NCBI RefSeq assembly: GCF_001275135.1
Contig: NZ_LFQU01000011.1
Span: forward strand, 1 to 64,000
DNA: 64,000 nucleotides
From: Xylanibacter rarus
GTDB taxonomy: Bacteria; Bacteroidota; Bacteroidia; Bacteroidales; Bacteroidaceae
Reading direction: 5' to 3'
In this document: piece after piece, positions 45,875-56,095 of the stretch
Layout of the letters: each line of letters begins with the position of its first letter
How positions within the stretch are numbered: the first letter of the stretch is position 1
The notes under the pieces: model-generated
What the model was told of the DNA's origin: nothing
Databases searched by the model: none
What the model saw: the letters and a program-made list of their open reading frames with translations, nothing else
Translations under genes and position numbers: made by a program

Positions 45875-46783
45875 TTATACTCTATAACCTGAAGTTATTA
45901 TGCTGCGGCGTGTAAAGTCTTTGAACTTTTCGGTAAGCGGCGAATCCTTGCCGGCAGAGGCCACAAAGCAGAAGTGGCGGCTGAAGTTGAGACCAGCAAT
46001 GTCGATGACTCTGAACACGCCTCTGGCCAGTTCTTCCCTCACGGAGAACACCGACACTATGCCCATGCTGCGGCTGTGGCGCAGAAAGGCCTTGATGGCT
46101 TCGGTGCTGCCGAGGCGTATGCGTATGTTAAGTTCCTGGGGCCTTATTCCGTGCTTTTCCAGTTCGGTCTCTATCACCTCGAGTGTTCCTGAGCCTTGCT
46201 CGCGTATGACGAGCGGTTGGCGGCACAGCTCCTGCGGAGTGATTTCTTCGGGCATCGACTCGTTGCCAGATTGCTTTATTATGGCCACGAGTTCGTCTTC
46301 AAGAAACGGCTCATACTGTAGGCCGGCTGAATGTGTGATGCCTTCCACCATGCCAAGGTCGATGTCGTGGTTGAGCAGTGCGTTCTCTATGTCGCGCGAG
46401 TTGCCGTTGGTGAGCGACACCTCTATCTGCGGAAATCTTTCGGTAAATTCTGCCAGTATCTGCGGCAGCACATACTGCGCCACAGTGGTGCTTGCGCCTA
46501 TGCTTATGTGTCCGCTGCTGCGCTCGTTGAGCAGGTTCATGTCGTATTCCATGCGGTTATACTCGTCGAGTATGCGGCTGCAGTGTTCAAGCATGAGCCG
46601 TCCGGCATCGGTGAGCATTATCTTTCCGCCTGTGCGGTCGAAGAGTCTTACGGAGTATTGCCGTTCCAGTTCGTTGATGTGTTTGGTTATTGCAGGTTGG
46701 CTTACGAACAGCTCTTTAGCCGCACGTGTGAAACTGAGGTTCTTGGCCACGCTGTAGAATGCTTTTAGTCTGAAATCTGACAT
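45875..46783 (-). CDS. LysR family regulator, YeiE/CysL-like
   Basis: A 302-residue LysR protein. The N-terminal winged helix-turn-helix (about 1-60) contains LSFTRAAKELFVSQPAITKHINELE. The substrate-binding domain follows from about 90, with ISIGASTTVAQYVLPQIL and PLVIREQGSGTLEVIE, patterns seen in the CysL/YeiE group that sense sulfur compounds. It is read toward yeiH with a gap of 143 nt, which may hold a separate yeiH promoter. On the minus strand, TATTTTTG (46818-46811) could be its -7 element. Confidence 0.88.
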   Translation of the reverse strand: MSDFRLKAFYSVAKNLSFTRAAKELFVSQPAITKHINELERQYSVRLFDRTGGKIMLTDAGRLMLEHCSRILDEYNRMEYDMNLLNERSSGHISIGASTTVAQYVLPQILAEFTERFPQIEVSLTNGNSRDIENALLNHDIDLGMVEGITHSAGLQYEPFLEDELVAIIKQSGNESMPEEITPQELCRQPLVIREQGSGTLEVIETELEKHGIRPQELNIRIRLGSTEAIKAFLRHSRSMGIVSVFSVREELARGVFRVIDIAGLNFSRHFCFVASAGKDSPLTEKFKDFTRRSIITSGYRV

Positions 46784-46962
46784 ATTACCGTTATTTGTTT
46801 CTTAACCTGACAAAAATACAACTAAAAAACGAGAACGGAAAGCAAGGCGTGATAAAAGTGGTTGTCTGGAAAAGAAAATATTCTGAGATTTATATTTTGC
46901 GGCGTAAGCATGAATGCACAAAATAGATAAAGCTATTGCAGCCTAATGGTGATTTTGATAGA

Positions 46963-47010
46963 AACAGAAATGGCTGTCCAAAGATTCATTTATGGACAGC
47001 CATTTCTGTT
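46963..47010 (-). terminator. Terminator of the BACON lipoprotein gene
   Basis: A perfect 18-bp stem (46963-46980/46993-47010) with a 12-nt loop, on the 3' side of the gene ending at 47057. The T content after it on the minus strand is moderate. Confidence 0.7.
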
Positions 47011-47056
47011 CTTATCTGATATGCCGCAAGCGGCATCAGCTTTTTTATTCTGCTTA

Positions 47057-48553
47057 TCAGTTGTTCTTGCTGACGAATATGGCGTTCTTTATTTCAATTG
47101 TTTCGCCGTATGTCAGGTGAGCGCCGATAACAGTAATCTCGTCTCCAACCTTGAGGCCGCTGTTGGCAACAAAATCGTAACGGTTGTCGCCAGTTGCACC
47201 ATAGCCGGGATACAGACCATAGAGATAAACCTCGTTTGTACCGTCAGAGATATAGACATTGCCGTAATGGTCGTTGGCTATCTTTGTGATTGTACCGGTT
47301 ATCATATAGTTTGTGTCGCTGTCAGGAAGACCCATGAAGTCGGCAATAGAGATGGTGGTTGTAGGATTCAGTTCTGTAACGTCGCCGCCTACCAGTTCTA
47401 CTGTGCCTTTATATGTGTCGTGTGTGCCTACAACGGTTACGATGTCGCCGTTCTTAACGCCTTTGGCTGCAGCATTGGTGCTCTTGTAAACCAAGGTAGA
47501 GCCGCTCCAGTCGGTCAGCGTGAAACTTCCGTTTTCCTGAACGTCTGTTGCCACACCCTTAAGGCGATATTGTGCATCACCGTCGGCAGCAGCGTTGAAG
47601 TCAGCTACAGATACGTCCTGTATGCCGCCTTGCTGTGTGATTGTAGTCAGTGTGGTGTATGTCTTACCGTCTGCCACAGTAGCAAGTGTCAGCTCTGTTG
47701 AACGTATGCCTCCTTCGTTGGGTGCAGCCTTGAAGGTCAGTTCTGCAGATGTGCCGTTCTGCTTTATTGAAGCGATAGACAGCCATTCCTTGGCATCCTC
47801 TGGAATGTCTACTGACACGCCTGAGCCTTTTGTGGTTACATATGCTGTAATGGTGCCGCCATCTTTAGAAATGGCGTCTGCAGAAAGAGAGTCAACCTTG
47901 ATAAGGCTCTTGTTGATGTCAACAACAGTAACGTTTACCAGCTCTACAGTTCCGTTGTAAGTAAGCTTCGGACCCTGAACTGTGATTTCGTCGCCTACCT
48001 CGATGCCAAGGCTGAGGAAGTTCTTCTCAGCGCCTGACGCGTCGAGAGTTCCGTAGATGTAAATCTCACCTGTGCCGTCGTTCAGATAGAGGTTTCCATA
48101 GGTGGTGTTGGCGATAGCTGTCACCGTACCTGTTACCTGATAAGTCTTGTTGTCAGGTCCGGCAATAACCTCGGCGCAAGTGGCGTTTGTGATGCTTACT
48201 TCACCCTGTACGACGTTGAGATGCTGCACCTTGCCGTTGCATGTTATTGTCATGGCGTCAGAGCTGCGGCCGCCTGTGTAAGGTTCTGCAGAGAATACGA
48301 GCTGTGTTTCACCGGCCTTGCCTACTGAGTCAGAATGCTCGTTAAATTTAAGCCAATTGGGCTTGTTCTCAAGTATCCAGTCGCCTTTGGCTTTTACAAT
48401 GATGGTGTCGTTACCACCTTCCTCGGGGATGGATATGTATGATTTTGACACCTGAATGTCGTCAAGCAGAGTGATGTCATCGTCGTTTGAGCAGCTTGTG
48501 AACAAAGCCACAACACTCAGCAGAAGCAGGGAAAATATATTTTTTAGTTTCAT
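47057..48553 (-). CDS. Lipoprotein with BACON and OB-fold-like domains
   Basis: A 498-residue lipoprotein with lipobox SFTSC-type end at Cys21, followed by SNDDD, which resembles the acidic surface-export signal of Bacteroidetes lipoproteins. BACON-type beta domains lie at about 30-115 and 220-310. Between and after them are three OB-fold-like units, each with a YLNDGTGEIYIYG-like or YISDGTNEVYLYG-like core, similar to DUF5689-type proteins. It is read 22 nt after the Oar-like receptor and is surely its partner. Surface capture of a ligand for the receptor is the likely job; the ligand is unknown. Confidence 0.75.
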   Translation of the reverse strand: MKLKNIFSLLLLSVVALFTSCSNDDDITLLDDIQVSKSYISIPEEGGNDTIIVKAKGDWILENKPNWLKFNEHSDSVGKAGETQLVFSAEPYTGGRSSDAMTITCNGKVQHLNVVQGEVSITNATCAEVIAGPDNKTYQVTGTVTAIANTTYGNLYLNDGTGEIYIYGTLDASGAEKNFLSLGIEVGDEITVQGPKLTYNGTVELVNVTVVDINKSLIKVDSLSADAISKDGGTITAYVTTKGSGVSVDIPEDAKEWLSIASIKQNGTSAELTFKAAPNEGGIRSTELTLATVADGKTYTTLTTITQQGGIQDVSVADFNAAADGDAQYRLKGVATDVQENGSFTLTDWSGSTLVYKSTNAAAKGVKNGDIVTVVGTHDTYKGTVELVGGDVTELNPTTTISIADFMGLPDSDTNYMITGTITKIANDHYGNVYISDGTNEVYLYGLYPGYGATGDNRYDFVANSGLKVGDEITVIGAHLTYGETIEIKNAIFVSKNN

Positions 48554-48575
48554 AATTATACTTCCGTTTTAAAAA

Positions 48576-51500
48576 TTAGTTGAATGTGTACTTGATGCCG
48601 ATAGACATATACCAGCATTGACCGATTGCATGGTTTGCTGTCCATGTCTTTGTTGATCCGTTGATAGATGACGGAGTAGAGAACACAGCATAGCCGTCAG
48701 CGTCGGCTCCTTCATATTTCAGGATCTTTGCTTCTGTGCCGATAGCCGGGTTGAGAGTCTTGGCCACACCCCATGAAGAGTTGAAGAGGTTGCAGACGTT
48801 CTTGATGTCGAAGCTCAGGGTCAGCATGTGTTTGCATGCGCCAGTGTTGAACACGAAGTCGTGCTTGTAGCTGAAGTCGAAGCGGTGAACCCATGGAGAG
48901 TAAACGCTGTAAGCCTCTGCATATTCGCCCTGATGATTCTTCAGGTAGCTGTTGTTGTGTACATAAGCCATGAAGCGGTCGCGGTCGTCAGCTGTCTTGA
49001 AGCGGAACTGGTTCTTCTCAACCTGCTCGTCGGTCGGGATGAATATCGGGTCGTAAGCCTGTCCGTCGCCGTTCATATCGTTCTGCAGCATGTATGTGTA
49101 GTTGTAAGAGCCGCGCCATCCCTCATAGATGAGGCTGAAGTGGTTGTGGCTGTTGTCGTGAGCCGTGATCTGTGCTATCACGCGGTCTGGCTCAACATAC
49201 TGTGAGTTGTGCAGCTTGATGTTGTTAGGACCTTCTACTGAAGGCAGATATGCTATTGTAGAAGAAGCGTTAGATCCGGGCATACCTGTAAGCTCCTTAG
49301 AGCAGGTGTGTGTATAGGCAGCCATGATGTCGATGTTCTTTGTAGGAGATGCGTATGCTGACAAGCTTGCGCTCCATCCGTAGCCCTTGTGTGTGTTAGA
49401 CAGCACATAAGCAGGCACAACATCTTTGTTGTATCCGGTAGGGAATATCGGGCGGTTGTCAACACCGTTGAAGCGTGCAAATCCGCCTACATCTGGAATT
49501 GACCAGTCTTGCATTGTAACGCCATATATTGTCTTGTTGAAGATACCTTCGGCTGTGATTGTAAGAGGGAAGCCTACTGGTACAACATAGTCAATAGCCA
49601 AAGACGTCTTCCATACCTCAGGCATCTTGAAGTCGGGGTCTACGGCTGATATCTGTGAAGGCAGAGTACCGTCCTCAGGTCTGATTGTCTTAGGATAGCC
49701 CAGTTCGAAGAGTTTGTTCTGCAGGGCGTCGATAGTGGGATAGCCGTTCTCGTTTGTAACAAGTCCTCCGGCAAATTCTTCCATTGTGAATCCTTTCTTT
49801 GCAGCGTTTGCGGCATTGATGATTGCCTGATACTGCACCATACCTGAGTTGGTAGGCATGTTGGTGAAGAATACCAGCGGCAGACGGCCCTGGAATATAC
49901 CTGAACCTCCACGCAACTTGAGGGTCTTGTCGCCGAGGATATCCCATACGAAGCCTACACGCGGAGCTACAGTAAGGTTAGAGCTCGGCCATTTGCCTGT
50001 GTCAATGTGGCGTCCGTCGTAGTCGAGGTCGTAGATGGCCTTGTTTGTCATAAGGTCAGCGTTGCTGAAGAACATGTCGTCAAAGCGCAAGCCGTAAGTA
50101 AGCTTGAAGCGTGGATTGATAGACCACTCGTCCTGCAGATAGATACCGAGAGTGTTGAAGCTGACTTTCGCAGCCGGATCGCTCTTGCCGTCATAGCCGT
50201 AGGTCAGGTTTACAATCTCAGGAGCAGCTCCGTTGAGGAAGTCGTCGAGTGAGTAGTAGCGGTAATATCCTGTACCGTTACGCATATAAGAGTTGAGCGC
50301 CATTTGGTGTTCAAACTTAGCTCCAAGCATAATCTTGTGGTTGCCGGCATAGTAGGTAACATCGTCCTTGATGTTCCAGATGTTATTACGCACAGCGTTG
50401 TTGTGTGTGAACAGCTCCTTACCGAGTGAAATGTAGGCAGTGTTAGTGCCTGTGCCGTCCATGATGTCTATGAAGGGGAAGTCAGCCGAATTGGTGAAAC
50501 GCACATCATCGAGCTTTGAGTAAGTAACCAAGAACTGGTTAGAGAGGTTCTCGGTGAAGCGGCTGTTAAGGTCGAGAGAGAAAGAGTGAACAAGATTGTC
50601 AAGAGCATACATAGAGTTGGCGTAGCTCATTGACATCTGTGAGAAGCGGCCGTAAGCCGAGCGCGTACCTCCGTCCATTGAAGATGCGTTGGTGGGGTTC
50701 CAGTTGCGGTTCTTCGTATAGTTGTAACGGAATGACAGATGGTGCATGTTGGTGATGTTCCAGTCGAGACGTGCCAACAGCTTGTAGTTGTTTTCGTCGG
50801 CAGGGAAGTTTGTCCATGAGCCAGTGTCGTAGCCGTATTTGTCTTTTACAAAGTTAGACACCTTCTCAAGGTCGGCCAATGTCGTACGTGAGATGTAGTT
50901 GTCTGCGTCGGCCACGCCGTCCACAGAACCGCGCCAACGGTTAACCACTGTAGGAGTCTTGCTCATTTCTCCGCTGACGAAGAAGAACAGCTTGTTCTTG
51001 ATGATCGGACCGCCGAGAGTGAAACCGTAAGTTGTCTTCTGGTCTTTCTCGCGTGCACCGCTTATCTGCTCGCGCTCAATGGCATCACCGCGCATATTCT
51101 CGTTCTGATGATATATGTAGGCAGTACCCTTGAAGGTGTTCGTACCTGACTTGGTTATGGCGTTCACGCCACCGCCTATGAAGTTAGTCTGACGTACGTC
51201 GTAGGGTGATATCACAACCTGCATTTCTTCGATGGCATCGATAGATATAGGGTTGCCGCCGCCGGGCAGACCGTCGCTCAGACCGAAGTTGTTGTTGAAG
51301 TTGGCACCGTCCACGGTGAAGTTGGCTGTACGGCCGTCAGTACCGGCAAAGCTCATTCCGTTGCCGCCGTAGGGAGACAGACGTGTGAAGTCGGTGATTG
51401 AGCGGCTTACTGTAGGCATGTTCTCCAGCTGTCTCAGGTTGATGTTGGTAGAGGCACCTGTTCTTTCTGCAGTAAATTTTGTAGCCTTGGCCGAAACCAC

Positions 51501-51851
51501 TACTTCGCCCAGTTCATTGGCGTCTTCAGCGAGCTTTACGTTCAGGCTGTATGACTCTGCCAACTGCAGCGTCACATCTTTTGTAACGCTCGTTGTGTAG
51601 CCTATGTAGCTCACTTTGACGGTGTAGGGGCCGCCCACGCGCATACCGTTGATAGAGTAGCGGCCGCTTTCGTTCACCACGGTGTTATAGGTGGTTCCCG
51701 ACGGCTCGTGCACTGCTGTTACGGTGGCGCCGATAGCCTTGTCGCCTCCGGCCGTAACCATACCGTTGATTCCTGACGTTGTCATCTGGGCCAGCATGGC
51801 GGTCGCAGAGAACAACATCAACACGAATAGAATTTCTAGACGTTTTCTCAT
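48576..51851 (-). CDS. Oar-like TonB-dependent outer-membrane receptor
   Basis: A 1,091-residue receptor. After the signal peptide (about 1-22) comes a carboxypeptidase-regulatory-like domain (about 27-112), then a plug region (about 125-235, INLRQLENMPTVSRSITDFTRL and SIDAIEEMQVVISPYDVRQ), and a long beta-barrel that ends in KYTFN. This is the Oar/TonB-dependent type lacking a SusD partner. It moves a ligand or protein across the outer membrane using TonB energy. The lipoprotein at 47057 is co-transcribed. The leader holds a hairpin AAGGCGC/GCGCCTT (about 51912-51942). Confidence 0.9.
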   Translation of the reverse strand: MRKRLEILFVLMLFSATAMLAQMTTSGINGMVTAGGDKAIGATVTAVHEPSGTTYNTVVNESGRYSINGMRVGGPYTVKVSYIGYTTSVTKDVTLQLAESYSLNVKLAEDANELGEVVVSAKATKFTAERTGASTNINLRQLENMPTVSRSITDFTRLSPYGGNGMSFAGTDGRTANFTVDGANFNNNFGLSDGLPGGGNPISIDAIEEMQVVISPYDVRQTNFIGGGVNAITKSGTNTFKGTAYIYHQNENMRGDAIEREQISGAREKDQKTTYGFTLGGPIIKNKLFFFVSGEMSKTPTVVNRWRGSVDGVADADNYISRTTLADLEKVSNFVKDKYGYDTGSWTNFPADENNYKLLARLDWNITNMHHLSFRYNYTKNRNWNPTNASSMDGGTRSAYGRFSQMSMSYANSMYALDNLVHSFSLDLNSRFTENLSNQFLVTYSKLDDVRFTNSADFPFIDIMDGTGTNTAYISLGKELFTHNNAVRNNIWNIKDDVTYYAGNHKIMLGAKFEHQMALNSYMRNGTGYYRYYSLDDFLNGAAPEIVNLTYGYDGKSDPAAKVSFNTLGIYLQDEWSINPRFKLTYGLRFDDMFFSNADLMTNKAIYDLDYDGRHIDTGKWPSSNLTVAPRVGFVWDILGDKTLKLRGGSGIFQGRLPLVFFTNMPTNSGMVQYQAIINAANAAKKGFTMEEFAGGLVTNENGYPTIDALQNKLFELGYPKTIRPEDGTLPSQISAVDPDFKMPEVWKTSLAIDYVVPVGFPLTITAEGIFNKTIYGVTMQDWSIPDVGGFARFNGVDNRPIFPTGYNKDVVPAYVLSNTHKGYGWSASLSAYASPTKNIDIMAAYTHTCSKELTGMPGSNASSTIAYLPSVEGPNNIKLHNSQYVEPDRVIAQITAHDNSHNHFSLIYEGWRGSYNYTYMLQNDMNGDGQAYDPIFIPTDEQVEKNQFRFKTADDRDRFMAYVHNNSYLKNHQGEYAEAYSVYSPWVHRFDFSYKHDFVFNTGACKHMLTLSFDIKNVCNLFNSSWGVAKTLNPAIGTEAKILKYEGADADGYAVFSTPSSINGSTKTWTANHAIGQCWYMSIGIKYTFN

Positions 51852-52349
51852 ACTGTTATTGTTTATGATTAAAAATAAAATTTTAATAATCTGACTTAAT
51901 TTTTCTTTTCTAAGGCGCCTCTGTTACGTCAGAATGCGCCTTACAACTATTCCACATGCAAAATTAATTAAAAAATAGATATATTATGTTACAAGGCGAT
52001 TAAAGTTGACCTTAAACCCTTAATTTTTTTATATAAACGCCCTTTTTGGCTATTTTGGACGTTAATTTTAATAAAATTTGTTTACTTTAATGCGTCGGCT
52101 GTGCATGTGGTGATATGCAAGGTAAGTTAAATTTCAATTGTTCACAGGGTAGCATGTTGTTTAATTCGACAAAAATATTGGTGTCTGCAGATGTTTTATT
52201 TTTTTGGGAGGCGTACTGTCTCTAATTTTTTCTTTGGCACGTTCGCCTGTGTCTGTAAAAAACAGATGACAATCTGCTAGATATGGAATGGCTGTTTTGC
52301 TGTATTCAAACGCTGCTTTAATTAATAATATGCGTGCTTTGTCTTGCCA
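51852..52349. other. Intergenic stretch
   Basis: About 500 AT-rich bases. On the minus strand, TAATTTTG (51966-51959) may be a -7 element for the Oar-like gene, without a clear -33. I see nothing else. Confidence 0.4.
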
Positions 52350-55022
52350 CTAAAACAAATTCATCCTTGCCGTCAGCATAACGGAGCGGCCGCGCAAGTT
52401 GTATTCGGAATAAAATTCAGACATGGCAATGTTGTAAGAATAGACATACTTGTGTGTGTTGAGCAGATTGTTGCATTCAAGAGAATATTTCACTCGTTTA
52501 TGATTCAGGTTAATTTTTAAGTTAAGCAACGCAAATGATTTGTTGCCCATTGCCAAGTTGTTGTAATAGTGGTTAAGTCCGGCGTCAATGCTTATGTTCA
52601 TCGGCATGCTGAGGCTGAGCAGCAAGCTGTTGTTCATTGTGCGTATTGCCGGCATTGAATATCCGTCTGTCGTGCTTCCTTTAGACAGAAACATACTGCT
52701 GCCGGCATCGACAGACATGAAGTTGAACGGCTCTGCCTTTATTCCGGCTGTGAATACTGCCGCCTCAGAGTCATATCTCGTTATCTGCTCCTGGCGCAAT
52801 ACGGGCATGTGTCCTTTGCTGTATTGGGCAGTCAGTTTTATGCTTATGTTTTTCCAACTTATGTTTTTGCCTGCCGAAAGCATTACGGCAAATTCTTCAC
52901 CACGGCTTGATGTGGTGCGGGCATACATGTGAGATAATATTCCGTTGAACGTTTCACCATATATCACTTTTGGACTTCTGCACGAATAAGAGGCATTGAG
53001 CGTTATGAATATCATGTTGAACGGATCTTTAAAGTCGATGTCAATGTCTGCTGCCTGCCATGTCATGCGTGGCATATAAGCCTCGTAAGATGCTATTTGA
53101 CGATAGTTGGTGAGGATATATCCTCCGTAAAGAGTTGACAATGAAGGGTATCTGTGGTCGGCTGTATAGTGGCCGCTTATTGTCAGGTTTGACAGCGCTT
53201 TCCATCTGACATAAGCTGTGAACGAAACGTTGAAGTCGTTGCGGCTGATGCTGTTCTGCTGTATTTTCTGGTTGAGGCTCAGCATTTCGTACATCAGCGG
53301 AACGTTTATTCCTGCGTTAAGACTGCCGTCGTAATAGTCTAGCATTGCAGTTATTCCCGTTTTAAGGTGCGACAGATAAGTGTCATTAGCAAAATCGGTT
53401 ACTCTCGTCGAGGCTGCTCCTGTTGTGTTCAGTACGCTTTCCATGCCGCTGTGGTTATAGTTGAGCGTGGCTTTGGGCGATATTCTGAAGTTTCCTATTT
53501 TAATTGCAGACAACATTTCAGCTGAGTTTTCAGTCATGAATCTGCGGCTCTTTACGTCTTGTCTCATCCCCGTATAATTTCCGTTGCCGAAGATTGAGTC
53601 ATACATGCAAGGTATAACCGTCAGCGCCTGCGGCTTTTCTTCATAGGTGACGAGCGAGTTTACGGCCACGCCTTTATAGTCGTCTTTCTTTATTATCATG
53701 CTCAGGCGGTTTTGCATGCTTATGTTGCGTGTCCACAGACTTTGACTTATGGGTGCTTCACTGTTGTCGGTATAGCCTTTGCCGCTGTTCCAGTGAGCTG
53801 TCATACCGGCCGTTTCGCTGAGATATAGTTTCTCTTTGTTTATCTTATATTCAAAGTCGCCTTCAGCCCTGTTTTCTGTAGCAGCATCGGCCAATTGTTC
53901 CGATATCACGGTGTTGCTCCCGTCGGGAAGCAAATATGTAGTCTTGTCATAACTGTTTCTGTGTTCATGGTCGTTGGAGTAAACAATGTTAAGCCGAGTT
54001 TCGTGGTCATCGTCGTTTTTCCATACGGAATTAATGCTTGCTGCGTGCGACTGATTAAAATAATAGTTGTGCTTGTCTATACCAGGCGGAGTAGGGCGCA
54101 CAATGTCGGTAAACTGTTCAGCTTCGCCACTGTTGTTGCATGATGCAAGTTCTGCCGACACGTCAGTGCCGTCGTTGGCCGTCTTATATGTTGCTATGTG
54201 CTGTCTCTTTTTTGAAAAATAAGTCATTACGGCTTCTTCGTGCCACATCATGCCATTGTCGTCGGCACCGACGCCGAGCAGTGCTTCCATATTTAACGTG
54301 CCGGCTGCCTCAGGTTTCAGTTTCAGGTTTATAGCTGCCTCGTCTGGAATAACGAGTTTTTTCAGGGCTTTCACTCCCTGATGGTTCTCCATCACCTGAA
54401 CCGTTGCCACCATTTGCGCCGCAAGATTGTTGGTGGCAATGCTGTAACGTCCGGCAAGAGCGTCTATGCCGTTGATGTAAAGGTGGCTTATATTCTTGCC
54501 CTGATAATAAATATGTCCGTTGTCGTCAACCTGAATGCCGGGCATACGCCTTAGCACATCGCCTATTGATATGTCGTTCTTGCCGATAAAGGCGTCGACC
54601 GAATAGTTGAGCGTGTCGCCAAGCTGCCAGATTTTACCCGATTTCACCACTACTTCTTGTAGCTCTATCGACTCTTTTTCTGTCTTATAGTTATGTGTTG
54701 CCGATATGTTCTTTACGGTTTCGCTTATTTTCTTTATGTTGAAGCCGTACACCATGAGCCTTATTTCATTCTCGTTGCTGTCAAACTGCAGTTTATAGCG
54801 TCCGTCGCTTTCCGTAAACGTGTATGCAATGACGCTTGTCGTGTCTTTTTCCGACAGCGCCATTACTGTTATGTCCGACAGCGGTGTGCCTTTGCCGTCG
54901 GTAATCTTGCCTGTGAATATGGTCTGCGCGAAGGCTACACTATAGGCAGACATTAATATCAAGAGCAGTATGGTGTAACGTTTCATCAGCGATTTTCCCT
55001 TTTTCGTTTTGTTATGACTCAT
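52350..55022 (-). CDS. TonB-dependent-receptor-like outer-membrane barrel protein
   Basis: An 890-residue protein with a signal sequence, a CarboxypepD-regulatory-like domain (about 34-115), a plug-like region (about 140-230, GDVLRRMPGIQVDDNGHIYYQGK) and an outer-membrane barrel. The ATG at 55022 overlaps the stop of the GLPGLI gene (TAATG), which argues for coupled translation. A start at MKRYTILLL (54986) would give a more usual signal peptide. This class of barrel, with GLPGLI upstream, is common in Bacteroidetes; the cargo is unknown. Confidence 0.85.
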   Translation of the reverse strand: MSHNKTKKGKSLMKRYTILLLILMSAYSVAFAQTIFTGKITDGKGTPLSDITVMALSEKDTTSVIAYTFTESDGRYKLQFDSNENEIRLMVYGFNIKKISETVKNISATHNYKTEKESIELQEVVVKSGKIWQLGDTLNYSVDAFIGKNDISIGDVLRRMPGIQVDDNGHIYYQGKNISHLYINGIDALAGRYSIATNNLAAQMVATVQVMENHQGVKALKKLVIPDEAAINLKLKPEAAGTLNMEALLGVGADDNGMMWHEEAVMTYFSKKRQHIATYKTANDGTDVSAELASCNNSGEAEQFTDIVRPTPPGIDKHNYYFNQSHAASINSVWKNDDDHETRLNIVYSNDHEHRNSYDKTTYLLPDGSNTVISEQLADAATENRAEGDFEYKINKEKLYLSETAGMTAHWNSGKGYTDNSEAPISQSLWTRNISMQNRLSMIIKKDDYKGVAVNSLVTYEEKPQALTVIPCMYDSIFGNGNYTGMRQDVKSRRFMTENSAEMLSAIKIGNFRISPKATLNYNHSGMESVLNTTGAASTRVTDFANDTYLSHLKTGITAMLDYYDGSLNAGINVPLMYEMLSLNQKIQQNSISRNDFNVSFTAYVRWKALSNLTISGHYTADHRYPSLSTLYGGYILTNYRQIASYEAYMPRMTWQAADIDIDFKDPFNMIFITLNASYSCRSPKVIYGETFNGILSHMYARTTSSRGEEFAVMLSAGKNISWKNISIKLTAQYSKGHMPVLRQEQITRYDSEAAVFTAGIKAEPFNFMSVDAGSSMFLSKGSTTDGYSMPAIRTMNNSLLLSLSMPMNISIDAGLNHYYNNLAMGNKSFALLNLKINLNHKRVKYSLECNNLLNTHKYVYSYNIAMSEFYSEYNLRGRSVMLTARMNLF

Positions 55023-55963
55023 TATTCAAGCTCAATCGGGTTGTAGGGCTCAGGAGGATAGTCGCCTGATGTAACCATGTGTACGGTTTTTCTGTCGTCG
55101 CTGACAAACAGTTCTTTTGGACCGCCCACGCCCAGTGCGCCTCCCGGGTCTTTATAAATCTTCTTTATCAGAGCCATAATCTTCTCTCTTGTCATCACCT
55201 TTTCTTTCATGTTGTGGGCTTTATAAGTTGTTATCATGTCGCCGGGCCGTCCTTTCTCCAGTCCTACGCATGTCCAGATGTAGTCATTGTCGTCTGAACT
55301 TATTTGCATGATGAGTCCTGGCAGGCCGGCAAACTTATACGGACCGCTATATATGGGAATGCCTGGTGTGTACCATGCCGTGTATTTACGTCCGCGGAAC
55401 GTGCACGATGCCTTTTTGCACTGATAGCCAATTATTGTTTTGCTCCCATTTTCCAGTTTCCATTCAATTTTTGGAGCAGCCTCATTGTAGCATAGGTTTG
55501 TATAGTTATAATACATCCTGCGCCTTACGTTAAGGTTTTTTGTTTTCGTATTGGTGAGTATTTCTTCCGGCAGCACGTCGTTTTCGTCAAGTTTCGAAGG
55601 ATAGTTCTCGTCTTTTTCGTATGCTATCGTGCGCAGAGAGTCGTTAATATGCAGCAGTCTGCTGTAGCAGTAAGTGTAGTTGTAGCCGATATCGAGCCTC
55701 TGTAGGTCTTTGCATACGGATGCACGGTCGGCAGTGTCTTTTACGAATTTCACGTCATAGTAAACCTTTATCCTGCATGAATCGATGTTCTTAATGTCTT
55801 TTTTGCTGATGCTGAACGGACGGCTTATGCCCGATGAACGTCTGGCTTTGCGTATGTTGTTTTTAACGCTTTTAGCAAACTGCGGATTGTCTTTTATGTC
55901 TTGTGCGCAGGATGCGGCACACATAAAAAGTGACAGGCTAATGATGATAACGATGTTTTTCAT
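55022..55963 (-). CDS. GLPGLI family protein
   Basis: A 313-residue secreted protein. I start at MKNIVIIISLSLF (55963) because it gives a standard signal peptide ending near CAASCAQ; an upstream in-frame ATG at 56017 adds an unlikely basic extension. The family signature is present exactly as GPYKFAGLPGLIMQI. GLPGLI proteins are a Bacteroidetes family of unknown function found next to outer-membrane receptors. It is coupled to the barrel gene downstream. A possible -7 element, TAAATTTG, is on the minus strand at 56006-55999. Confidence 0.88.
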   Translation of the reverse strand: MKNIVIIISLSLFMCAASCAQDIKDNPQFAKSVKNNIRKARRSSGISRPFSISKKDIKNIDSCRIKVYYDVKFVKDTADRASVCKDLQRLDIGYNYTYCYSRLLHINDSLRTIAYEKDENYPSKLDENDVLPEEILTNTKTKNLNVRRRMYYNYTNLCYNEAAPKIEWKLENGSKTIIGYQCKKASCTFRGRKYTAWYTPGIPIYSGPYKFAGLPGLIMQISSDDNDYIWTCVGLEKGRPGDMITTYKAHNMKEKVMTREKIMALIKKIYKDPGGALGVGGPKELFVSDDRKTVHMVTSGDYPPEPYNPIELE

Positions 55964-56095
55964 AATTTCGCGTTTATATGTGATATGACATGCAGTTGCA
56001 AATTTAGCCTTTTTCAATATTTGTATATCATTATTACAGTGTGCATTTTGTGTGCATAATTATATTATGCGGCATAATTCTGCGGTGTAAATGCC

